A stretch of DNA of 64,000 nt from G965220305 sp965220305 (GCA_965220305.1 OZ244817.1:2232001-2296000); one strand, 5' to 3'. Positions 24,111-33,734 are shown, numbered from the stretch's first letter. The notes: generated by a model from the letters alone, not told the origin. Numbers and translations: made by a program.

Positions 24111-25511
24111 ATGTTTGCTGCGATTCCCGGCAGGTCCCCAGCAATTATCCCGCTGCGGTGGTCGCCAGCTAAGGCCCTGGGGGTTGCCCTGGTATTCCTG
24201 CTCGGCGCGGCCCTGTCCTCCTGCCAGTGGGAACTGCCGTCCCCGGGACAAGAGAGCGCCTCCTCGCAAGCTGTGGGAGCAAGTGTGGACCGGATAATTT
24301 ACGTCAGCCCCCAGGGGGACCTGCATACCGTCAACCCGGACGGCGGCGGCGGCCAACGACTGACCGGCGGCAACACCCTGGGCACGGGGCCACTGGCCCC
24401 CCATGCAGCGGAGCGCCAGTTAAATGTGGCCCAGTCCCTGGACTTTTCCAGCTACTACTCCTGGCCCACCTGGTCCCCGGATGGCACCAAGCTGGCGGCT
24501 TCTCTGGTGCAGGTCGATGGCCGACGGGCTACGGCGGTGTCGGTGCAGGTATTGGAGTCCACCACCGGGCGGGCCACCACCGTCTACGACAACGACGTTC
24601 CTGCCCTGATAGCCGATGGCGTCCCCCACTATTTCTACTGGTCGCCCGACAGCGAATCGCTGGCTTTCATCGCCGCCACTCCCCAGGGGCTAACCCTGTT
24701 CGTGGACGACTCCCGCACCGCTACCGGCCCGGTGGCGGTAGAGCGAGGCGCTCCCCTGTATTTCAGTTGGTCCGGGTTCAGCAACTCCCTGGTACTGCAC
24801 TCGGGGCCGGACGTAAAGCTGCTACAGCGACCCTTCGACGCCGCCTCGGTGACGCTGTTGGCCCAGACCGGGGGCTTCCGGGCCCCGGCCTTCTCCCCCG
24901 ATGGCCGTCGGCTGGCCTACTCGGTGGCCCACGACACGGGTACTTCCCTGCTGGTCGCCCCGGGGAATGACGTGGAGCGCCCGCAAACGGTGGCCGAGAT
25001 GGGAGTCTTCTCCGCCTTCATGTGGTCGCCCGACGGCAGCCGGTTGGCGGTGGCCGAGCAGCCCGATGCCAATTCCTTCTTATTCCAGAGTTTGCGGGTG
25101 CTTTCCCCCGACGGCAGCGAGGCCAACACCCTGGTGGAGGAGCCCCTCCTGGCCTTTTACTGGTCGCCCCAGGGGGACAAAATCGCCTGGGTCGCGGTGG
25201 ATGCCCAGGAGAGGTTGTTCGAGTGGAAGGTGGCAGGCATCGACGGCAGCGGGGCGCAGCAACTACTCCGTTTCCAGCCCTCCACCGAAGTCTTCACCAT
25301 GTTTAGCTTCTTCGACCAGTACGCCTATTCCCATTCCCCCTGGTCTCCCGACGGCTCCCGGCTGGTGGTGGTGGGAAGCCAGGAAGTTTCCGTGGGTGGC
25401 GCCGACGGCCAGAGCCCCACGGGGTCGCGGATATTCGTGCTGGACGCCGCCGGCGGGGAGCAGCCCCGGGACATCGGCCCGGGCACCCTGGCCTTCTGGT
25501 CCTGGAACTGA
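24111..25511 (+). CDS. TolB-like beta-propeller lipoprotein
   Basis: 466-residue secreted lipoprotein. A hydrophobic stretch ALGVALVFLLGAALSSC ends in a lipobox Cys near residue 40. The rest is a WD40/TolB-type beta-propeller with at least five blades, each carrying the repeat WSPDGTKLA, WSPDSESLA, FSPDGRRLA, WSPDGSRLA, WSPQGDKIA or WSPDGSRLV. Such proteins are surface-anchored scaffolds, not enzymes. ATG 24111 is preceded by GTGAGG about nine bases upstream; the open frame extends further, but without conserved sequence. It is followed by two smaller genes on the same strand. Confidence 0.88.
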   Translation: MFAAIPGRSPAIIPLRWSPAKALGVALVFLLGAALSSCQWELPSPGQESASSQAVGASVDRIIYVSPQGDLHTVNPDGGGGQRLTGGNTLGTGPLAPHAAERQLNVAQSLDFSSYYSWPTWSPDGTKLAASLVQVDGRRATAVSVQVLESTTGRATTVYDNDVPALIADGVPHYFYWSPDSESLAFIAATPQGLTLFVDDSRTATGPVAVERGAPLYFSWSGFSNSLVLHSGPDVKLLQRPFDAASVTLLAQTGGFRAPAFSPDGRRLAYSVAHDTGTSLLVAPGNDVERPQTVAEMGVFSAFMWSPDGSRLAVAEQPDANSFLFQSLRVLSPDGSEANTLVEEPLLAFYWSPQGDKIAWVAVDAQERLFEWKVAGIDGSGAQQLLRFQPSTEVFTMFSFFDQYAYSHSPWSPDGSRLVVVGSQEVSVGGADGQSPTGSRIFVLDAAGGEQPRDIGPGTLAFWSWN

Positions 25512-25564
25512 GCAACTATTTCGTACCACCCGGTCCAGAAGTCTTCGAGGGAAGATATAGCACT

Positions 25565-25831
25565 ATGAAAGACTTCGCCCTGGAAAAAACCATGACACCA
25601 GAGCTTATAGCCATATTGAGCGTGGGAATAGCCGGATTCGTGGGATTGGCGGGGCTAATGCTCACCCTTTTCACTCGGGTTGAACGCCGAATAGACCGGC
25701 TGGAAGACCGGATGGGCAACCGGATGGACGGCATGGAGTCCCGGATGCAAACCCTAGAACAGGGCCAAGCCGAACTGAAGGGCGCCCTAGATGTAATCCG
25801 GGATGTCCTGTTACAAAGAACCGCCAGCTAA
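25565..25831 (+). CDS. Small membrane-anchored coiled-coil protein
   Basis: 88 residues: a membrane segment (about 11-37, ELIAILSVGIAGFVGLAGLM) followed by a charged coiled coil rich in Arg/Glu/Met (ERRIDRLEDRMGNRMDGMES). A purine-rich GAGGGAAG precedes the ATG. It is 12 bp before the next lipoprotein gene. Related in style, not clearly in sequence, to the protein at 1722. Confidence 0.72.
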   Translation: MKDFALEKTMTPELIAILSVGIAGFVGLAGLMLTLFTRVERRIDRLEDRMGNRMDGMESRMQTLEQGQAELKGALDVIRDVLLQRTAS

Positions 25832-25843
25832 CCCTAAAATCAG

Positions 25844-26563
25844 ATGGACCGTAATCATTCTCGGCCCCTTCCCCCCTTGGCCCTGACTGCGCTGCTGCTG
25901 ACTTTATCTCTCGGCTGCGACCCCACCACCCCCATACCAGCGCCAACCTCCCCGTTAGACCCCCAAGCGCTACTGCGCCAATCGGCCCAGCGGGTGATGG
26001 CCCTGGAATCCGGGGCCTTCGACCTGGAACACCGGCAGGGGGCCACCCTCCTGCTGCCGGGAGTGGAGATGACCCGGGTGTACGGCGAGGTGGAGGTGCC
26101 GGACAAGTTCCTCCTGACGGTGGAGGCCGAAGTCAGCGGCGCATTCGCCGAGGCCCAGATAGCCCTAGCGGACGGCCAGGCCTACATGACCAACTTCATA
26201 ACCGGCCAGTGGCAGCCGGTGCCCCGGGAGTCCCTGCCCTTCAACTTTGCCGACCTGGGCAATACCCTGGCCGGCATCATCCAGGCGGTGCGAGACCCGG
26301 CGTTGGTGGCGACCGAGACGCTGGAGGGGGCTCCCGCCCACCGCATAGTGGGAAAGGTGAAATCGGAAGACCTATCGGCCTTGGTGCCCGCGGCGGCGGA
26401 GGGTTTTGACGTGGCCCTGGAGCTGTGGGTAGACGAAATCAGCAAATTGCCCCGCCAAGTGCTGATTACCGGCCCGGTGGTGGCAACCGATACACCCGAT
26501 ACGGTACGGGTGTTCACCCTGGATGCCAGCCCGGTAACGGTGGAGTTCACCCCGCCCCGGTGA
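25844..26563 (+). CDS. LppX/LprAFG-like lipoprotein
   Basis: 239-residue lipoprotein: LALTALLLTLSLGCDPTTP gives a signal peptide with lipobox Cys near residue 25, then a Pro/Thr spacer and a single beta-rich domain (FDLEHRQGATLLLPGVEMTR, VEVPDKFLLTVEAEV, HRIVGKV, VALELWVDEISKLPRQVLIT) of the type seen in LppX/LprG lipid-binding lipoproteins, which move glycolipids or lipids between membrane and envelope. It starts 12 bp after the coiled-coil gene. Ligand unknown. Confidence 0.82.
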   Translation: MDRNHSRPLPPLALTALLLTLSLGCDPTTPIPAPTSPLDPQALLRQSAQRVMALESGAFDLEHRQGATLLLPGVEMTRVYGEVEVPDKFLLTVEAEVSGAFAEAQIALADGQAYMTNFITGQWQPVPRESLPFNFADLGNTLAGIIQAVRDPALVATETLEGAPAHRIVGKVKSEDLSALVPAAAEGFDVALELWVDEISKLPRQVLITGPVVATDTPDTVRVFTLDASPVTVEFTPPR

Positions 26564-26642
26564 TGTGCGGGGTAGCGGGGTTCACCCTCCCCTTCCCCCG
26601 TCAAGGGCGAAGGGGAAAGTCCTCTCCCCAAGGCCAATCGTC

Positions 26643-26662
26643 ATTCCCGCGAAAGCGGGAAT
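26643..26662. repeat. REP-like palindrome
   Basis: ATTCCCGC-GAAA-GCGGGAAT, followed by CCAGGGG. It sits in the gap before the MFS gene together with a repeated ACCATGAGCGGGG phrase at 26698 and 26747. Confidence 0.7.
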
Positions 26663-26807
26663 CCAGGGGTGGGGGAGGGTGTGTGGTTCGACCAGTTCAC
26701 CATGAGCGGGGGCATGGCCGCGCCATAAGTGGAGTCGTGGCCTGACCATGAGCGGGGGTGTGGCCTCGCCATAACCAGGGCATCGCCGCCATAATAGCTA
26801 TCCCACC

Positions 26808-28474
26808 ATGAGCAGTCCGCAGAGAACAATTCCACCATCCCTGGCCCTGGCGGTGGTCAGCGCCGGGGTCTTCGTCGCCGCCCTGGACCAGACGGTGGTG
26901 GTCACCGTCCTGCCCAGCGTGATGCTCGACTTGAAAGTCCCCATCACCGAGTTGGACCGGGCCGCCTGGATCGTCACGGCCTATCTGCTGGGATACACCG
27001 CAGCCATGCCCCTGATTGGCCGCATCGCCGACGTTTATGGCTACAGCCGGGTGTACCGGGCGTCCCTTTTGGTGTTCATCCTGGGCACCTCCCTGGTGGC
27101 GCTGGCCCCCAACCTGGAATGGATGGTAGCCGCCCGGGTGGTGCAGGCGGTGGGAGGCGGGGCCACCGTGCCCATCGGCATGGCGATAGCCAGCCAGATG
27201 TCCTCCCCGCCCTCCCCGTCCGCTCTCCGTCTTCAACGAGCCTCCCGCCGCACGGAGAGCGGACGGGGCCTTTCGGGGGGGTTGGCCCTGGGCATCGTGG
27301 GCGGCGCGGCGGAGGCGGGCTCCATGCTGGGGCCGGTCTACGGCGGGGCCATTGTCGCTCTCTTTCCATCGTCGTCCCCCAGCTCTCTCTTGTGGTCGCT
27401 CCTCCCGTGGGGAGGATGGCGCTGGATTTTCTGGCTCAACGTGCCCCAGGCCGCCCTGTTGTTCCTGGCCCTGCTGTGGCTGCCCAATCGACCCAACCGG
27501 GAGGCCCGGGTGGACTACCTGGGGGGTGCGCTGCTGGTGGCGGCGCTGGTGGCCTTGTCCCTGGCCCTATCGCAAAAGGGACTTTTCACCCTGGCCTCGG
27601 CCACTCCCTTCTACATTGGCGGCGTGGGGTTGATGCTGGTGGCGGCGTTGGCCTTCTACTGGTCGCATCCTGGCCCGCCCGGTCGAGCCAGGGGGCTTCG
27701 GCTATTGAGGTCGTTTCTTCCGGGGGGAAGGCAACACCGGGGCTGGCAACCGCTGCTGGCTCCGGCCCTGTTCCGCTCGGCGGCCTTCCTCAGCGCCAAC
27801 CTTACCCAGCTAATGGTGGGGATGTCGCTGATTATCGGCATGGTGACGGTGCCCCTGCTGGCCAACACGGTGATGGGCCAGACCCCCTTCACCGGGGCGC
27901 TGTGGCTGCTGCGGATGACCGTGCCCATACCCATCGGCGCGGTGCTGGGAGGCTACCTATTGTCGCCGCGACTGCTTGGGTTGGGGCTCAGCTGGGGGTG
28001 CGGCAGGTAACGCTGGCGGGCCTGGCGTTGAGCGCCGCCGGGCTGTTTCAGGCCAGCCGCTGGCCGTTGGGCCTGGGCGAGCCCGAGTTGACCCTGCACC
28101 TGGCGATTACCGGACTGGGGTTCGGCCTGGTCATCGCCCCCATAATGGTGCGGGCGTTGGGTTCGGTGGGCGACGACTACCGGGGAACGGCGGCGTCGCT
28201 GGTGGTGGTGTCGCGGATGCTGGGGATGACCCTGGGGCTGGCGGCGCTGTCGGCCTGGGGAGTGGAGCATTTTCAGGCCATGACCGCCGGTTGGGAGTTC
28301 CCCCTGCCCCAACCCGGAGAAACTGCCGAGGCGGCCCAGGCCCGCTTGGTGGAGTACAACAACCGGCTCATCGCCGCCGGGCTGTCCCTGTACCACAGCT
28401 TCTTCCGCATCGCCGGGGTGGTGGCCGCCCTGGCGGTGGTCCCAGCCCTGTTCATGCGCGAGGATGGGGGGTGA
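26808..28474 (+). pseudogene. MFS drug-efflux-type transporter (DHA2-like), frameshifted
   Basis: Major facilitator protein of the 14-helix DHA2 type: LDQTVVVTVLPSVMLDL in helix 1 and a motif-A-like LIGRIADVYGYSRVY are clear. The first frame runs 26808-28010; from about 27985 the family sequence (LGVRQVTLAGLALSAAG ... GLGFGLVIAPIMVRALG) continues in another frame to 28474. Adding one G to the GGGG run at 27983-27986 restores LGLGAQLGVRQV, so a single-base loss explains the break; a sequencing error is equally possible. A 17-bp perfect inverted repeat (27214-27230 / 27252-27268) is embedded in the coding sequence and adds about 25 non-family residues after helix 4. Confidence 0.85.
27214..27268. 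repeat. Palindromic insert inside the MFS coding sequence
   Basis: CCCCGTCCGCTCTCCGT (27214-27230) is exactly inverted at 27252-27268, with a 21-nt loop. It stays in frame and corresponds to residues SALRLQRASRRTESGRG, which do not look like transporter sequence. Confidence 0.75.
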
Positions 28475-28600
28475 AGCATTGCCGGTATATGACAAAGGCC
28501 GGTTGCAGTTATGTAGTACTTATGTTCTACTACTGCTGTAAGCAGGTTTATCCTTGGTCACTCCCGGGAGTGAGGGGCTTCACCCTCGCCGTATCATGCC

Positions 28601-28630
28601 TTGACAATCGGAAGGCTGCCTGTGTCAAAA
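28601..28630 (+). promoter_or_regulatory. Candidate promoter/operator upstream of darGT
   Basis: TTGACA (28601-28606) is followed by its own inverted copy TGTCAA (28623-28628) and then AAATAC. It could be a -35 with a poor -10 (CAAAAT, 19-bp spacing) or a dyad operator. Weak evidence. Confidence 0.35.
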
Positions 28631-28709
28631 TACCTCGGCAACAGCTTGCAGGGTCGTGGGAGTATGGCAAGTCCAAGTAGCCTGGGGAAGGTAACTCAGA
28701 GGTGCCGGC

Positions 28710-29678
28710 ATGATTACCTATGTAGTCTGCGATTTATTCCAGAGTCCCGCCCGCGTACTGGTAAACACGGTGAATACGGTTGGCGTAATGGGAAAGGGCA
28801 TTGCCAGGGACTTCAAACGTATATACCCGGATATGTTCAAGCAATACCAGCAGATTTGCGAGAAAGGCACCCTGGACATCGGCAACCTCTGGCTGTATCG
28901 GACGCCCCAAAAATGGGTCCTCAACTTCCCCACCAAGAAGCACTGGCGGCACCCTTCCAGGCCCGAGTACATTGAGGCCGGGCTAAAGAAGTTCGTCGAG
29001 ACCTATCACGTCCACGGCATCACATCCATTTCCTTCCCCCAACTGGGATGCGGCAACGGCGAGTTGGATTGGGAGACCCAGGTTCAGCCCCTGATGGAGC
29101 AGTATCTGAGGCCGCTCCCCGTTGTCACGCATATCCACGTCGTAGACCGCAACAGTCCCTCCGCGCCGGAGCATCGTGACCTAAAAACCATGCGCCGGTG
29201 GCTGCGCAGTGAACCGGAGTCCCTGCCCTTCGCCGAGGTATGGGATGACTTGCGTTCGCTAGTAATTGACGCGCCGGAGTTCCGGGAACCGGACAACAAC
29301 AAGGAGTACAGAGTAGGAGTCGACGACGACCCGCCGGGGTTGACCTTCCAGGCCGGAAACGAAGCGCGGCAAATTCCCTACGAAGCCATCGAGGAACTAT
29401 GGCAGCTAATCCGGCAAGTCGGGTTCGTCTCCGGCGAATCCCTGCCCTGCGGCCTAGACGCCAATGCCGACCACGTCATCCCGGTAATGGCGCGGCTGCC
29501 CTACGTCGAGCCGGTGAAAATGGCCGAACGGTATAGCGAAATGAGTTCAGGAACCGTCGGGCTGCGGCTCCTACCCGGGGCAGCGCCCCGCCGGGCCCAA
29601 CTCTCGCTGCTGCCCGACCTTGATGCGGTTGAACCTGTTGGGGGTTCGAGTTTGAATGAGCTTGCGTCCTCGTCGTGA
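28710..29678 (+). CDS. darG: DarG-type macrodomain antitoxin (DNA ADP-ribosyl glycohydrolase)
   Basis: 322-residue protein. Residues 1-155 are a DarG macrodomain: VNTVNTVGVMGKGIARDFKR, LNFPTKKHWRHPSRPEYIEA (catalytic Lys in NFPTKxHWR) and SFPQLGCGNGELDWETQVQP. It removes ADP-ribose from thymidine in DNA and so reverses DarT. Residues about 160-322 form the C-terminal region that in known DarG binds and blocks the toxin. AGAGG lies about seven bases before the ATG. The toxin frame starts within its last codons (overlap of 23 nt). The assignment rests on motif pattern and on the adjacent DarT. Confidence 0.92.
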   Translation: MITYVVCDLFQSPARVLVNTVNTVGVMGKGIARDFKRIYPDMFKQYQQICEKGTLDIGNLWLYRTPQKWVLNFPTKKHWRHPSRPEYIEAGLKKFVETYHVHGITSISFPQLGCGNGELDWETQVQPLMEQYLRPLPVVTHIHVVDRNSPSAPEHRDLKTMRRWLRSEPESLPFAEVWDDLRSLVIDAPEFREPDNNKEYRVGVDDDPPGLTFQAGNEARQIPYEAIEELWQLIRQVGFVSGESLPCGLDANADHVIPVMARLPYVEPVKMAERYSEMSSGTVGLRLLPGAAPRRAQLSLLPDLDAVEPVGGSSLNELASSS

Positions 29679-30643
29679 AACCGCCGCTATAGAGAGACAC
29701 CTGGCGGAGTTGCGGGGGGCTGCTTGGCTGGAGCCGGCCCGACTTCCTGTTTCACTCCACCGACATCCGAAACGTCGTCAATATCCTGAACAGCGGTGAA
29801 TTGCTCAGCCGGGTGCAGGTGCGGCAGCGGCGTAGCCTGCTGGTAGACATAGCTGGCCCAGGTATTATCGCCCAGACTGATGCCCAATGGCAGGGCTACG
29901 TGCGCCTGTACTTCCGCCCTGGCACTCCCACCCAATACAATATAGAAGGTTTCCGCTCCAAAGAGCAGTGGCGCTACAATGCCCATTGCCCCGTCCCGGT
30001 CTACCTCTTGTTCGACGCCCTTGCGGTACTTTCGAGAAGGGATAGTCTCTTCTCCGACGGGAATGTCGCCGCTGCCGGGTCGCAGCCCGTGGGTGATGTG
30101 GCATATCTGGTGCAGATTCCTTTCTCCTTGGTCTACCACAATATGTCCTTTGGCCCCTCCGAACGCTCCACTATCGTCTACCATCGCAATGCCGAAGTCT
30201 TAGTCCCGCAGCAGTTGAGCCTCAACGCCTTGCGGATGATAGTCTGCCGCAGTCAGGCGGAGTATGAGACGCTCTTGCACCTGCTTCCCCCCGGCGCTCG
30301 CCGGCGTTGGGTGGATAGGATCGGCGTCCGACCGGATCTGCGCTTGTTCTTCAACCGATGGACCTTCATCCAACAGGTTGAAATGAGTGACGAGGAAGTG
30401 CGTTTCCGGTTCAATCAGCCTACGGCGAGTCCCGGCCCCTTCGACTCGCTGGTTGAAATTACTGAAACGTTAACGGGTCGGGGATATACTGCACACAACG
30501 AGCGGTTCAGCGTCGTGCCCGGCAGTGCGCACCGCATCACCCTGGGCAACCTGCAGTATCCCCAAGACTACACGGCACGCTACTTCCTCGACGACCAACT
30601 CGCCTTTGCCAGCCGTTACCAACAGGACGACCTGCCCTTCTAG
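29656..30643 (+). pseudogene. darT: DarT ssDNA thymidine ADP-ribosyltransferase toxin, frameshifted at a G6 run
   Basis: The body (29801-30643 and further upstream in the same frame) is DarT/DUF4433: FLFHSTDIRNVVNILNSGEL, YVRLYFRPGTPTQYNIEG, HCPVPVYLLFDA, FSDGN and the catalytic-Glu region VYHRNAEVLVPQQL. No ATG/GTG/TTG precedes the N-terminus in that frame. ATG 29656 in another frame gives ETAAIERHLAELRG, a proper DarT N-terminus; removing one G from GGGGGG (29714-29719) joins the two parts as LAELRGLLGWSRPDFLFHST. As written the toxin is out of frame; it could be inactivated, switched by slippage in the G-run, or mis-sequenced. darG overlaps upstream. Confidence 0.88.
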
Positions 30644-30664
30644 TCCAGCATAGTCCTGGCCCCC

Positions 30665-31969
30665 CTACACCACCTCCCCGATGGCCTCCTCCAGAATTGC
30701 GGCGGCCCGGTCGAGCTGCTCCTCGGTGGTGGTGAAGGGCGGCACGAATCGGAATACCGACCCCCGCCGCCGCAGGCTCAGGATTAGCCCCTTCTCCAGG
30801 CACCGGGCCCCAATGCGCTGCCCCTCCTGGTAGGCTGGTTCCCGGGTGGCCCGGTCCTTCACCAGCTCGATGCCCTGCAGCAGGCCCCGGCCTCGAATGT
30901 CGCCGATAATCTCGTGCCGCTGGGCCAGGGACTCCAGGTGCCCATGCCAGTAGTCGCCGATGCGCCGGGCCACCTCCACTAGGTTCTGCTCCAGGATTAT
31001 GTCGATGCTGGCAATGGCGGCGTGGCAGGGCAGGGGGTCGTTGGAGTGGGAATGGCCCACCACGAAGCCGGTCTCCGACATCTTTTCCTCAATTTCCGGC
31101 GTGGTGACCACGGCGCTGATGGCGATGCCGCCGCCGAAGTGCTTGGAGATGGTGAAAATGTCGGGCACCACCCCCTCCTGCTCCGAGGCCCACATGCTGC
31201 CCAGCTTGGCCAGCCCGGTCTGGGCCTCGTCCAGGATTAGCAGCATTCCCCGCTGTCGGCAACGCTGCTGCAACTCCTGCAGCCACCCCGGAGGCAGGTC
31301 GATGACCCCGCCCGCGCTGAACAGGGGTTCGGTGATGACGGCGGCCATCTGGCGGTCGGCCTGGGCTTCCAGCAGGTCGAAGCTGGCGTTCAGGCAGGTG
31401 TAATCGCAGGCCGACTTCTCCTGGCAGAAGGAGCAGCGGTAGCGGTAGGGGGCGAAGATGGCGTAATTGCCCGGAGCGAAGGGGCCGTAGCTGTCCCGCC
31501 ACCCGGCGAAGGTGACGGCCCGGGCGGTGTCGCTGAGGCCGTGGAAGCTGACCATGGGGCTGGCGACCTCATAGCCGCCGGTGTAACGCTTGGCGATGGT
31601 CATGGCGGCCTCGTTGGAGTCACTGCCCGAGGTGAGGAACATGCTCTTGGTCATGCCCGGCGGGGCAATCTCCGCCAGGCGGCTGGCCAGGACAATCTCC
31701 CGGTCGTTGAAGATGCTCATGTGGCTGTGCACCAACGTCTCGCAGCTTTCCTGCAACGCCTGGGTGATGCGGGGGTGGTTGTGGCCCAGGGCGGCGCACA
31801 TCTGGCCCGAGTTGAAGTCCAGGTATTCCTTGCCGTTGACGTCGCGCACCACCGAGCCCCGGCCCCAAACCAGCACCGGCCCGGCCACGGAGTTGCGGTC
31901 CAGGCGACTGCGGAAGCTATACTTGCGGGCCAGTTCCAGGAGTTCCTCTTCGGTCCACTGTTCGGCCAT
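30665..31969 (-). CDS. Class III PLP-dependent aminotransferase / dialkylglycine decarboxylase-like
   Basis: 434-residue fold-type I PLP enzyme. The cofactor lysine lies in FTISKHFGGGIAISAV, the PLP-ring Asp in LLILDEAQTGLAKLGSM, and FLTSGSDSNEAAMTIAKRY and GWRDSYGPF are class III features. A four-Cys insert, YRCSFCQEKSACDYTCLN, is unusual for the family. Closest style is 2,2-dialkylglycine decarboxylase or an omega-amino-acid aminotransferase; the substrate is not predictable. ATG 31969 follows GAAGGAGCG. The gene is transcribed convergently with darT and divergently from the aldo/keto reductase. Confidence 0.88.
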   Translation of the reverse strand: MAEQWTEEELLELARKYSFRSRLDRNSVAGPVLVWGRGSVVRDVNGKEYLDFNSGQMCAALGHNHPRITQALQESCETLVHSHMSIFNDREIVLASRLAEIAPPGMTKSMFLTSGSDSNEAAMTIAKRYTGGYEVASPMVSFHGLSDTARAVTFAGWRDSYGPFAPGNYAIFAPYRYRCSFCQEKSACDYTCLNASFDLLEAQADRQMAAVITEPLFSAGGVIDLPPGWLQELQQRCRQRGMLLILDEAQTGLAKLGSMWASEQEGVVPDIFTISKHFGGGIAISAVVTTPEIEEKMSETGFVVGHSHSNDPLPCHAAIASIDIILEQNLVEVARRIGDYWHGHLESLAQRHEIIGDIRGRGLLQGIELVKDRATREPAYQEGQRIGARCLEKGLILSLRRRGSVFRFVPPFTTTEEQLDRAAAILEEAIGEVV

Positions 31970-32007
31970 GACTGCGCTCCTTCATTGTCTTGCCGGTCCT
32001 ATCCGTC

Positions 32008-32027
32008 ATTCCCGCGAAAGCGGGAAT
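32008..32027. repeat. REP-like palindrome
   Basis: ATTCCCGC-GAAA-GCGGGAAT in the divergent gap between the aminotransferase and aldo/keto reductase genes. Confidence 0.7.
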
Positions 32028-32217
32028 CTAGGGGGCGGCCCGTCGTTCCTGCACCCCCATCCCTACCTTCCCCCTCAAGGGGCAAGTCCTTTGCCAGCAG
32101 TTTACGCCAACCACGGGGCCGGTGGAAGTGGGACAGCCTGCCCCACTGTACAGTCCCCAGCCTGTTTCGCTACACTGGGGCCAGGAAAGAGCGAGGCCAG
32201 GCAGGAGTCAACCGGGA

Positions 32218-33075
32218 ATGGAGTTGAAGGAACTGGGCAGTACCGGGGTGATGACGCCGGAGATTGGCCTGGGCACCTGGAAGTACCGGGGCGGCGTCGA
32301 ACCCCTGCAACGGGGTGTGGAGTTGGGAGCCTTCCTCATCGACACCGCCGAGATGTATCGCACCGAGGACGTGGTGGGCCGGGCGGTCAAGGACATGCGA
32401 CAGCGGGTGTTGCTCGCCACCAAGGTGCTGGGCGGCAACCTGCGCTACGACCGGGTGATGCGGGCTATGGAGGGCAGCCTGCGCCTGCTGGAAATGGACT
32501 ACGTTGACCTGTACCAAATTCACTGGCCCAACTCCAGCGTTCCCATCGGCGAGACCATGCGGGCCATGGAAGAGCTGGTGGACTCGGGGCTGGTCCGGCA
32601 CATCGGGGTCAGCAACTTCTCCCTGCGGCAACTGCGGGAGGCCCAGGCGGCCATGGCCAGGTATCCCATCGTCTCCAACCAGGTGCTCTACAGCCTGAAG
32701 CGGCGGAGCATCGAGCGGGAATTGCTCCCCTACTGCCAGCAGAACCAGGTCACCATCATGGCCTATACGCCCCTGGCCAGCGGCTCCCTGGCGGTGAGCG
32801 CGGAGGCGACGGAAGGAAAGGGCGGCGGCTCCCTGCGCCGGGCCGCAAGCCGGTTGTTGGGACGTGACGGGGGAATCGGAGTCCTGCAACAGGTGGCCGG
32901 GGAGGTGGATAAAACACCGGCCCAGGTGGCCCTCAACTGGTGTACCTCCCGTCCCAACGTCATCGCCATCCCCAAGTCCGACAGCGTGGCCCGCACCGAG
33001 GAGAACTGCGGGGCTTCGGGCTGGCGGCTGTCGGCGGAGCAGGTCCGACGCCTGGAAGACGCCTTTCCCCTCTAG
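32218..33075 (+). CDS. Aldo/keto reductase
   Basis: 285-residue NADPH-dependent oxidoreductase. TIM-barrel landmarks include IGLGTWKYRGG, FLIDTAEMY with the catalytic Asp and Tyr, LLATKVLG with the Lys, YVDLYQIHWPN with the His, and HIGVSNFSLRQL; the C-terminus has VIAIPKSDS for NADP binding. ATG 32218 begins the conserved part; an AGGAG sits about ten bases upstream. A PPOX protein follows 40 bp downstream. The substrate is unknown. Confidence 0.93.
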   Translation: MELKELGSTGVMTPEIGLGTWKYRGGVEPLQRGVELGAFLIDTAEMYRTEDVVGRAVKDMRQRVLLATKVLGGNLRYDRVMRAMEGSLRLLEMDYVDLYQIHWPNSSVPIGETMRAMEELVDSGLVRHIGVSNFSLRQLREAQAAMARYPIVSNQVLYSLKRRSIERELLPYCQQNQVTIMAYTPLASGSLAVSAEATEGKGGGSLRRAASRLLGRDGGIGVLQQVAGEVDKTPAQVALNWCTSRPNVIAIPKSDSVARTEENCGASGWRLSAEQVRRLEDAFPL

Positions 33076-33115
33076 TTACGGAATATTACCCAATTACATA
33101 ATAGGTGAAACAGAT

Positions 33116-33544
33116 ATGGAATTTGAAGAAATCCGTCCCTTCATGGAGAGCAATCATCAGGGTGTGATTAACACCTACCAGCGCAACGGGGCCATCCACG
33201 CCAGCATTGTGGTCTGCGGGGCCTACCAGGGCAACGCCGTCTTCGTGGCCGTGCGGGGTAACTCGCGCAAGGTGCACAACCTGCGACGCAACCCCCATTG
33301 CACCGTGCTTTCAGTGACTCCCGACTGGCGCAACTACGTGGCGGTGGAGGGGCAGGCCCAGCTAAAGGACCGTCGCAACACCGATGCCGAGGAGCTGCGG
33401 GTGCTGCTGCGGGAGGTGTACCGGGCCTGCGGCGACAAGGACCACCCGGACTGGGAGGAGTACGACCAGGCCATGGTGGAGCAGGACGCAGTAATCGTCT
33501 TTGTGCCACCGGAACGGGTCTACGGGCGGGTGCCCCGGGCCTAG
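33116..33544 (+). CDS. PPOX-class F420-dependent oxidoreductase
   Basis: 142-residue split-barrel flavin/F420-binding protein: SNHQGVINTYQRNGAIHASI at the N-terminus, then KVHNLRRNPHCTVLSV and YVAVEGQAQL, the typical PPOX pattern; the C-terminus FVPPERVYGRVPRA is typical too. Such proteins in actinobacteria and Chloroflexota use F420H2 to reduce small molecules or bind heme-related ligands. It begins 40 bp after the aldo/keto reductase, likely in one operon. The F420 dependence is inferred from family style. Confidence 0.88.
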   Translation: MEFEEIRPFMESNHQGVINTYQRNGAIHASIVVCGAYQGNAVFVAVRGNSRKVHNLRRNPHCTVLSVTPDWRNYVAVEGQAQLKDRRNTDAEELRVLLREVYRACGDKDHPDWEEYDQAMVEQDAVIVFVPPERVYGRVPRA

Positions 33545-33734
33545 CCTCCGGCGTGACGGGCTGGCTCCACCCTTCTCCCACGAGGTGAAAAGGGCCAGTC
33601 CTCTCCCCCTCGACGGGGGAGAGTTTGAGAGGGGGTGAATAGTTGGGGAACCGTAATGGGTCGAAGGGACTGGAATCAGGGTGAAGCGCCGACCCGGCCT
33701 TGACTAGGTTAGGGGCAGCTATATCTTTACTCCC
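33545..33734. other. Intergenic repeat segment
   Basis: It contains a CTCTCCCCCTCGACGGGGGA palindrome also seen at 12.54-12.57 kb (there CTCTCCCCCTCGACGGGGAA) with the same flanking GGGCCAGTC and GGGGGTG phrases. No gene. Confidence 0.55.
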
